Assembly (NCBI GenBank): GCA_002005505.1
Contig: MVGU01001615.1
Coordinates: 1-64,000, forward strand
From: Botryococcus braunii
Taxonomy: Eukaryota > Chlorophyta > Trebouxiophyceae
Reading direction: 5' to 3'
Length of the DNA: 64,000 nt
The notes beneath the pieces were generated by a model. It worked only from the letters and a program-made list of their open reading frames with translations. It did no database searches and was not told where the DNA came from. Below are positions 56,500 through 64,000 of this stretch, piece by piece (within the stretch, counting starts at the first letter, position 1; the number at the start of each line of letters is the position of its first letter). A program made the position numbers and the translations under genes.

Positions 56500-57190
56500 C
56501 ACTACGCACCTAACACACTTGGCAGAGGTACGGTCCTGTCATGTCCTGTCCGCGGGTACTAGTCTGGCGTCCCCAGCCCAATGCCAGACCCCTGTCCTGT
56601 CCTGTCTTGTCCAGCCCTGTCCGTCTAACAATGTAAAGTCTGTCCCGTCCATACATGAATTCGCCCGTCCTGTCCAATAGGAATTCTACCCAACGGCAGT
56701 GGGGCCACCCATCTGCCTCGGGCGTTACGATACAGCGCGAGCTAGCACGGATGTCGCGACATGGCATGATTGACGTCCGAAACCTGACAAGGGTGAGCAG
56801 TCAGCACCGCACGCACCCAAGGTAGACGACACCCTACCTCGACGAGTCCTGTCCAGGGTGAGCGGTCATCACCGCACGCACCCGAGGTAGACATTCTACC
56901 CCGCTTACGTCCTATTCATCCGAGTGCGCTCTAGTACTGGGATACCCCCAGGGTACACTCTAAGGGCCAAGCTTAGAGCTTCCAAGGTGGCCCAAGGACG
57001 CACCGAGGGGCCGACCCGACCTGCCAGAGCACTAAGCGCGCCTAGCGCGCTTCCGCTGCTTCTGAGCATTTTTACCACGTCCTTTACGCTTCTTGTCCAC
57101 CTTTTCTTTTTGTTCCGGCCTGTGCTCCGTGGTTAAACCCCAATACCGCTGTAACGCCTCCCTGGCGTTTTCTAAGTGTCCCCCTGTCTC
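56500..57190 (-). pseudogene. Gypsy-F chromodomain tail and 3' untranslated region, minus strand
   Basis: Minus strand 57187-57045 reads the end of a chromodomain protein (HLENAREALQRYWGLTTE) and a basic tail (KKRKGRGKNAQKQRKRARRA) to a stop. The following 3' region contains TCCTGTCC repeats (56535-56660) and a part similar to the Gypsy-D 3' region (56925-57025). Duplicated GGGTGAGC(A/G)GTCA units lie near 56793 and 56857. Confidence 0.7.
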
Positions 57191-57261
57191 CATCGCCAAT
57201 GCGCCTTAAGGGCATACAACCGCATGTAAGGGGTCACTCCCTTGGCGCGTGAAGCAGCCAC

Positions 57262-57362
57262 TTCTTGGCGTGGAGGACCATAACGCACGAAGGGACCCTT
57301 ATGGAGGTCCAATTCCTCGTGGTCCGGTCATTTTCCCATAACACGCGACTATTCCTGTTACA
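57262..57362 (-). repeat. Third Gypsy-F LTR start
   Basis: Minus strand TGTAACAGGAATAGTCGCG from 57362, preceded by a purine tract (57363-57375), as at a genuine 3' LTR junction. The LTR sequence ends after about 85-100 bp. Confidence 0.7.
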
Positions 57363-57419
57363 CCCTCCCCCCCTTAGCTTGGACGTCACGGCCAAGAGGG
57401 AGACTCACTCTTACAACAA

Positions 57420-58080
57420 CACTTTTCAGCAATCAATCAACACTACTCCATTTAGGTTGACTTTCGGTCAGGATCCCACGATTCCCTTCCAGAAAGTCTA
57501 TGAAGGTGACATCTTCTGTACGTGAGTATGTACCGGCAGCAGCAGAGTTTGTACGAAGGATGAGATGGGATCTAGAAAGAGCGCGGACATGTCTCAAAGC
57601 TGCGCAGGACCGCATGAAGGCATATGTGGACGCGAGGAGAAAAGATGCTCCTATTTTAAAAATAGGCCAACCTGTCCTCCTCTCAACAAAGAATCTGAAA
57701 TTCAAGCATACCCGGACAAGAAAACTCTTACCTCGGTTTATTGGGCCTTTTCCCATCGTACAGGGGGTATCATCGGTAGCTTTCAGAATTAGGCTTCCAA
57801 AAACTCTGCGGGTTCATGATGTCTTCCATGATTCTATGCTTAAGCCTTATAAGGAAGGTGGGACGGTACAACCTCCTCCTCTACCTGAGATTATTGAAGG
57901 AGAAGAGGAGTATGAGGTCCAGGCTGTGCTAGGCCATAGGGAACGAAAGTTACGAGGTCGGAAAACTGCGCGAGAATATCTTGTAAAATGGACCGGGTAT
58001 GAGGATATTCACAATACTTGGGAGCCAGAGGATAACTTAGAACACGCCAGGGAGGCGTTACAGCGGTATTGGGGTTTAAC
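57420..58080 (+). pseudogene. Gypsy-F integrase C-terminus and chromodomain, plus strand
   Basis: Starts in the region after the integrase core (NNTFQQSINTTPFRLTFGQD) and has a frameshift near 57500-57520. It continues with REYVPAAAEFVRRMRWDLER, GQPVLLSTKNLKFKHTRTRK, LPRFIGPFPIVQG, RVHDVFHDSMLKPY and a chromodomain (EYEVQAVLGHRE, REYLVKWTGYEDIHNTWEP, LEHAREALQRYW). It resembles Gypsy-D closely. RT, RNase H and the integrase core are absent, so this element cannot move by itself. Confidence 0.85.
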
Positions 58081-58188
58081 CACGGACCGGGTATGCTTAA
58101 GGGTCCCACGAAGGGACCCTTATGGAGGTCCAAATCCTCGTGGTCCGGTCATTTTCCCATAACACGCGACTATTCCTGTTACATTGCA

Positions 58189-59178
58189 TCTCGTATCAGT
58201 GCATGTGCCAAGTTTCTGGGCATTGATCAGGAGAAAGCTCCCTCTGCTTCTGCAAATCTTGTTCCCTCTGGTCCCCCTAGACCAAAGAATGCACCTGGGT
58301 TTGATGGCAATAGACCCAGGGGCATGCCCCATGACGTGTCTACCAACTTTCATGGGTGCTGGTTCTGCTTAGAGGAGGGTCACATCAGGCTGAATTGCCA
58401 GAAGTACAAAGATGATTGCGCCAGAAGGGCCGCAATCCTGGCTGGCAGAGGGCGACCTCAAAATCCTGTAGGAGGAATGGCAACTACATACTCCTCTGAC
58501 TCAGGTGAATTGTCCTCACAGTGGGTGATAGATTCTGGGGCCTCCACACACGTGTGTAATGATGTACGTCTAATGCATAATGTTCACTGGTATCCAATTC
58601 CAAAGGGTTTGAATCTAGCCACTGGCGAACACGTGGCGCAGCGTAAGGCATGTGGGACTGTGTGCTTGGTGGATCAGCAGGGAAATACATGCATATTGAG
58701 AGATGTTGAATTTGTTCCAACTGCATTGGAAAATTTAATGTCAGTGTCTGCTGGAGTTGTTGATGGTTTAAATTTTTCAACAAATCCACTAGGAGAAGTC
58801 ACACATGTTTGCTGTCAGAAGTCATCGTTTCAAGTAGAAGTGACAAAAGAAAGAGGACTATACTTCTGCTCAGTGATATGTCAGTCAGTAAAGTTGCCCC
58901 ATGTTGCTGGCATTGCACATAAGTGTTCAGAGTACGACTTATGGCATGCAAGACTAGGACACCCTAACAGTAAAAACATGGAACGCTTGCAAACCGAAGA
59001 TATGGTGAAAGGCATTGAGACGTCATTATCACCTTGCAATCATGGTCACTCACATTGTGCGGTTTGTGTTCTGGGGAAGCAGACTAGAGAGAGCTACCCA
59101 CGCTCTCCGGCAACGGCCACAGAGCGATTACAGATTGTCCACATGGATATTGTGGGTGAACTGCCTGTACCGGCACTG
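58189..59178 (+). CDS. Copia-D gag C-terminus, protease, integrase start
   Basis: 330 codons in frame with 55608-56213. CCHC knuckle CWFCLEEGHIRLNC (about 58360-58400), protease WVIDSGASTHV (about 58525), a second protease part LENLMSVSAGVVDG, the gag-pre-integrase motif LWHARLGHPNSKNM, zinc cysteines (CAVCVLGK) and the first catalytic Asp region (VHMDIVGELP). It breaks at 59178, where a TTCG-rich segment begins. The ORF's upstream codons (58069-58183) are Gypsy-F sequence. Confidence 0.85.
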
Positions 59179-59385
59179 TGACGAAGGAAGTTGTCGCAAA
59201 GGCTTCGCAATCCTGTCGTACCGGTTTGCGAAGTTCGTAAGCGTCGCAAAAATTTCGGATTATTTCCGACGCGAGATGGGCCCAACTTTTTGCGAAGACT
59301 TTGCGAAGGGTTTACGAAGACCTTCGTATTTCCTTCGTAATCCATCGGAAAAGTTTCGTATTTTTTGGGAACTTGTGACATGAGT
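59179..59385. repeat. TTCGCAA/CTTCGTA-rich palindromic island
   Basis: About 205 bp with more than ten TTTGCGAAG, TTCGCAA, TTCGTAA or ACGAAG words in both orientations, able to fold on itself (for example ACGAAGACCTTCGT near 59318). It starts TGACGAAGG exactly where the Copia-D coding sequence breaks and ends near TTGTGACA. Identity unknown. Confidence 0.6.
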
Positions 59386-60960
59386 GAGTATGCTGCAGAC
59401 ATGCTTCTCATGCACCCAGTATGTGATTTTGATGTGTCCCAGAAATCCATCATGCCCTTGTGATGTCTGTTCTCTGAGCACTCGGTGGGGATCAACACAT
59501 CAATGGTAGTGAATGCCTATATTGGCACCCTGGAGTACCACACTGTTAACATGCATGTTACTGCACATATTACTGACATAGTAAATATTGCTCCATGCAC
59601 GTGGCAGAGTTCACTGGTGAGAATACGACATGTATGGTGTCATGTCAAGAAAGTTCAGCTGAATAGGAAAAAAGTCCAGTACTGCAGTACAAGGTGGGGC
59701 ACCGTAGCCTTGTGTGGGATTTGAGGCCAGATTTTAGAGGCAGATATACTGCAGTTACATTTGTGAGATGTTTAGGTACCATGGCAGGTCCTTCACATAC
59801 CCATACGTGGATACACACTGATGTATCTAATAAGCATCAAGTGGCACCTAAACCAGACATATTAAGCTGCTGAGCTAATGCAAACAACTAATTATTGTAC
59901 AGATTGACTCCATAAGTACACTCTTGAATTTCGGCTGCACACTAGTGTATTGCCATATCCAATTGTCTGCCATATGCAGGCCCCAGGAACAGCAGCCTGT
60001 CGGCCTAGCTAGGCCTGGACAGCAATGCACTTCAAAGACAAGCACTTCCAACTTCATTTGTACAGATGGATGCACTGCACTGCCATGCACAGCTCAAACT
60101 TCCCGGTGGAACGCTCCCCCGCCCCCCTCTTGTTCAGAAAATGGAAGTGGCTGCCTCCCTCTCTGTCCTACCCTCCTCACCCCAAGGCCAAATGCTAAAT
60201 AAACAAGCGCAGGTTACAGCGCTTTTAGCTGAAAACAGTGGAGCCTTCCCCGCGCATTGATGTCCAGCTCGTGTTGGCGCCTTGAGCTGAAGATGTACCT
60301 TATAGAAAACATTAGGTCTGCAGTACATCGGAAAAAAGTAACGTGCACACCCTGAACTTCAAGCTGCACCGTTGCCAGCCCTTACTAGGTTTCAACATTT
60401 CAATGAATGTGGCAGGCTGCAATGTCCAAGTGTCCGTGGTCCCCTGGCCACAGAAAGGTCACATCATGTCAAGGAACATTCCCCTAAACTCTGTCACTGT
60501 AATGGCAATTGCATTGATGGTTCTTATACCTTGTGCTAGCTTGCGCTGACAGTATGCACGTGTGTGTGCAATAAATACTTCTCATTATTCGTACGCTCAA
60601 ACTTCGAAAAAGGGGTCCTGCTATGTGCCAGACATGTTAGAGGAGGGCATGATCCATACACGCTTTCCCAATGGACCTGCCATTACATGCTTGTCAAGCA
60701 TGTAAGAAAACAAGACAGGGTAATATTCAATCGTAAACTTCCCCACCTCTTCTGCTGCCCACATACTGCCAATGGCCTCCGACTGTAAATGGTCACTATG
60801 CATGTGACAGATGGCCACCTCAACGGCTGACATGTGGGAGCCCTCACTTCGATAAAGAATTGAATCAATGCAACAGAAAAACCATGCCTGCCATCTTCTA
60901 CGTACTGAACCAGCACATTACATGATACTCTGGACTTTGGTGGCTTGTAATCCTATGGGT
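59386..60960. other. Region without recognised genes
   Basis: No credible ORF and no repeat recognised beyond short A/T-rich and C-rich stretches. Probably intergenic host DNA. Confidence 0.4.
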
Positions 60961-60980
60961 GGACAACATCTTTCCCCTTT

Positions 60981-62110
<1,130 letters not shown>

Positions 62111-62955
62111 TTTTTTCCATTCGTCAGAGGCCCGAAGTGTGCGTCTGAAATTGCAATAAGCTGGTAATGGGCTTCTGCAGGATTACCTTCAGAACCACCT
62201 TGGTTTGGCCAACTAAACTGGGGCCTTGTGGCATCTAGCGCCACAATGCAACTCTGTTACGAGAAAGTCCTTCCCAAACTTATTGCAAACGATATGTTGG
62301 GCGAAAGATTTTCCCAAATACTGTAAGTCAACCCAAAACAATTTTCAATTAGTATGTGAGCAGGGTGTATTGTAGTTCCACAAACAGCGTGCTCACTTGG
62401 ACTAAGATGATGTGCTTTGAAGTCCTAAGGCTCCCTTCAAAGGGGGGGGAGGGAGTGACTGTGAACTTAATATTGCCACCTGCACGCCTTCATGTTTCTT
62501 TTCCCCTCACTCTCAAACCCAACTCTGCACCACCCCTATTGGTATGTGGAGTGTTCATTCATATTTTCTCCTTCATGCTTCCTGGTCTGCTAGCACTGGT
62601 CGAACTCTCCCCAGCCCCACATACCCTTTCTGTCATTTTCAATGCCTGCACTTCACCCACTCGCACATGCACCACTAAAGTTCATAAGGCTCAGGCGAAA
62701 TGCTGGGCCTGCAGCAGAGTTAACTATTAGAGAAAGCGTTGTACCTCTTGGATGTTTATACATGCACATATGTACGTACAGCGCGTTACCATAAATATCA
62801 TTGGTAATAATTTGTCAGCTTTTTATTTATGTTCGTACTGCAGCACATTGCAAATGTGCCTGGATGTTTGCTTGCACCAGAGCATGAGTTATGCTACAGC
62901 ATGAGTGGTAGGGGCAGCAGGCCCAGATTGTTGCTTGTACCTCATATGTGCTGTG

Positions 62956-62958
<3 letters not shown>

Positions 62959-63023
<65 letters not shown>
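62959..63023. repeat. (GT)n microsatellite
   Basis: About 64 bp of uninterrupted TG repeats. Confidence 0.95.
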
Positions 63024-63025
<2 letters not shown>

Positions 63026-63163
63026 TGGTCTCCATGTGAAAGTGACAGCATGCATGCTGTTACTTTGACATTTGATCGCGTAGTACGGCTGGTATGACTG
63101 GGGGTTTATGCGTTACTTATATTTTTCTATTCTGAACATATCTGGGTAATTTATGGGTTACAG

Positions 63164-63274
63164 CACTTGAGAAATGCCATTGTCATGGGACAGTTTGGAG
63201 ATAGTGCGCAAGGAGAGGCACTAGATACAGCAAATCAACCTGGACCACCTCCAAATGCACCCCCCAACGCCAAG
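63164..63274 (+). CDS. Candidate host exon 1 (partial gene)
   Basis: 111 bp, 37 codons, between a TTACAG acceptor (ending 63163) with a T-rich upstream tract and a GTACTT donor (63275). It reads LRNAIVMGQFGDSAQGEALD and then a Pro/Asn/Ala-rich end. It has phase 0 at both ends and joins in frame to the segment at 63547. No family recognised. Exon status rests on splice-site-like borders and composition only. Confidence 0.35.
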
Positions 63275-63375
63275 GTACTTCACGTATACCTAACCCTTGA
63301 ATGTTACCTGCCATCGGAACTAGCTCGGTGCCTTTCTTTGGACTCAACTATATGCCTTTACTGGGAAAATAGCCA

Positions 63376-63509
63376 CAAGTCTGGAGCCAGCAGGTCAAGG
63401 CGTCTGTGTAACACTTTGGCCCTGGTCAACACATATTATGTACAAGTCTGGAGACTGCAGGTCAAGTCGTCTGTGTAACACTTTAGCCCTGGTCAACACA
63501 TGCTATGTA
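63376..63509 (+). repeat. 67-bp tandem duplication
   Basis: CAAGTCTGGAG...TATGTA at 63376-63442 is repeated at 63443-63509 with several differences, inside the presumed intron. Confidence 0.9.
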
Positions 63510-63546
63510 AGCAGCAGTGTCGGACAGTCCAAATTTGTTTTGCCAG

Positions 63547-63633
63547 AGGGTGAACACTGCAACAAAGCCTGCCAAAAAAGCAACCAGTCCCAAACGTCTC
63601 CCCAAAGGCAAAGGGCCCCCTCCCGCCGAGAAG
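63547..63633 (+). CDS. Candidate host exon 2, Lys/Pro-rich
   Basis: 87 bp, 29 codons, after a TTTTGCCAG acceptor. It reads RVNTATKPAKKATSPKRLPK and then Gly/Pro, a basic tail like that of chromatin or RNA-binding proteins. The right border (AAG followed by GTCCTC) is a weak donor. The CACTA segments at 13002 and about 40842 have a similar basic exon-like peptide in the same relative position, followed by the same C-run, CT and GT order. Confidence 0.35.
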
Positions 63634-63738
63634 GTCCTCCCCTCCCCCTCTCTCCCCCCCCCCCCTCTCATTAAGATCTGTGTTGCCCAACCTTTCCCCT
63701 TGCTAGTATCAGGAATGCACTGGTGTCTCCGTGCCACA

Positions 63739-63817
63739 TATGTGTGTGTGTGTGTGTGTGTGTTTGTGTCTGTGTCTGTGTCTGTGTCTGTGTCTGCATG
63801 CACGTGTGTGTGTGTGT

Positions 63818-63852
<35 letters not shown>
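63739..63852. repeat. (GT)n compound microsatellite
   Basis: (GT)n with five GTGTCT units near 63767-63796 and a CATGCACG interruption, then more (GT)n. Confidence 0.95.
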
Positions 63853-63853
<1 letters not shown>

Positions 63854-64000
63854 TGTCTAGACAGATCTGTGTGTGCATGAGCGTGTGTATGTGTGAGCGC
63901 ACGTGTGAGTGTGGGTGGGTGCGTGCATGCGCTCTTGCGTGCATCTCTGCGTGTGCCTCATTGCTGCATTGATTGCAGTTGCCTCTGCAAAGTTGCCTCT

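Larger units (their letters stand above)
56214..58183. mobile_element. Gypsy-F, scrambled chromovirus derivative with inverted LTR ends
   Basis: 1,970 bp bounded by TGTAACAGGAATAGTCGCG at 56214 and its complement ending at 58183, inverted for about 80 bp. The flanks are TTGTA (56209-56213) and TTGCA (58184-58188), a 5-bp duplication with one mismatch. Inside are pieces of chromovirus pol in both orientations, a third copy of the LTR start (minus strand, 57362 downward) preceded by AAGGGGGGGAGGG, and a 3' untranslated region. Integration therefore looks retroviral, but the internal order is rearranged. Confidence 0.75.
54003..59178 (+). mobile_element. Copia-D, copia element with intron-bearing leader
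   Basis: Begins with a TGTTGGGTTTTG LTR start at 54003, inserted into Copia-C. It contains the promoter, three-exon leader, spliced leader copy, 91-codon ORF, gag, knuckle, protease and the start of the integrase region, then breaks off at 59178. RT, RNase H and the 3' LTR are missing. Gypsy-F interrupts gag. It is the plus-strand sister of Copia-A. Confidence 0.8.

Overview
The window reads as eukaryotic nuclear DNA made mainly of nested transposable elements. There are no bacterial operons, ribosome binding sites or dense gene packing. It holds LTR retrotransposons with Ty3/gypsy (RT-RNase H-IN, two with chromodomains) and Ty1/copia (IN-RT-RNase H) gene order, two CACTA-type DNA transposons, long (CA)n, (GA)n, (CT)n and (GT)n tracts, and GT-AG introns. 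Chromoviruses, copia elements and CACTA elements together fit a large repeat-rich genome of the green lineage, such as a streptophyte alga or other plant. The species cannot be read from the sequence.

Nest 1 (1-46 kb). Copia-B (+) has an open pol from 23138 to 46007, interrupted by two gypsy elements and abutted at 23137 by a third element. Copia-A (-, 1-493 and 21514-23137) sits at its left side. Gypsy-A (+, 494-21513, AAGG target duplication) is inserted 5 bp upstream of the Copia-A gag start. Gypsy-B (-, about 6.1-20.6 kb) lies inside Gypsy-A and carries a PHD finger between RNase H and integrase. CACTA-1 (9194-14897, CCT duplication) lies inside the Gypsy-B pol. Copia-B also contains Gypsy-C (+, 24346-31731, CAAAA duplication) and Gypsy-D (-, 32872-45435, GAATG duplication). 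Gypsy-D in turn contains CACTA-2 (37017-43096, ATG duplication). That makes up to five levels of insertion. Taking out each insertion with one copy of its duplication restores continuous reading frames at most junctions, which supports the boundaries.

Nest 2 (46-59.4 kb). After the presumed 3' LTR of Copia-B (from 46028) comes about 3.6 kb without recognisable genes, holding an old diverged tandem duplication. An LTR with a primer-binding-site-like sequence (Gypsy-E, 49988-50222) follows. It truncates Copia-C (-, to 54002), which is split by Copia-D (+, 54003-59178). The Copia-D gag is interrupted by a scrambled 1.97-kb chromovirus derivative (Gypsy-F, 56214-58183) that has LTR starts at both ends in inverted orientation.

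Right end (59.4-64 kb). This is probably ordinary host DNA, with two candidate exons near 63.2 and 63.6 kb. Its 61.0-63.9 kb part looks like a diverged, collinear relative of the cargo inside both CACTA elements, which suggests gene-fragment capture.

The most striking observation is in the 5' regions of Copia-A and Copia-D. Each carries a leader of three exons (114, 62 and 63 bp) separated by two GT-AG introns (92 and 85 bp), followed directly by an exactly spliced 239-bp copy of the same exons. A conserved 91-codon cysteine-containing ORF then lies upstream of gag. This looks like a cDNA of the element's own spliced leader fixed next to its source and then amplified with the family.
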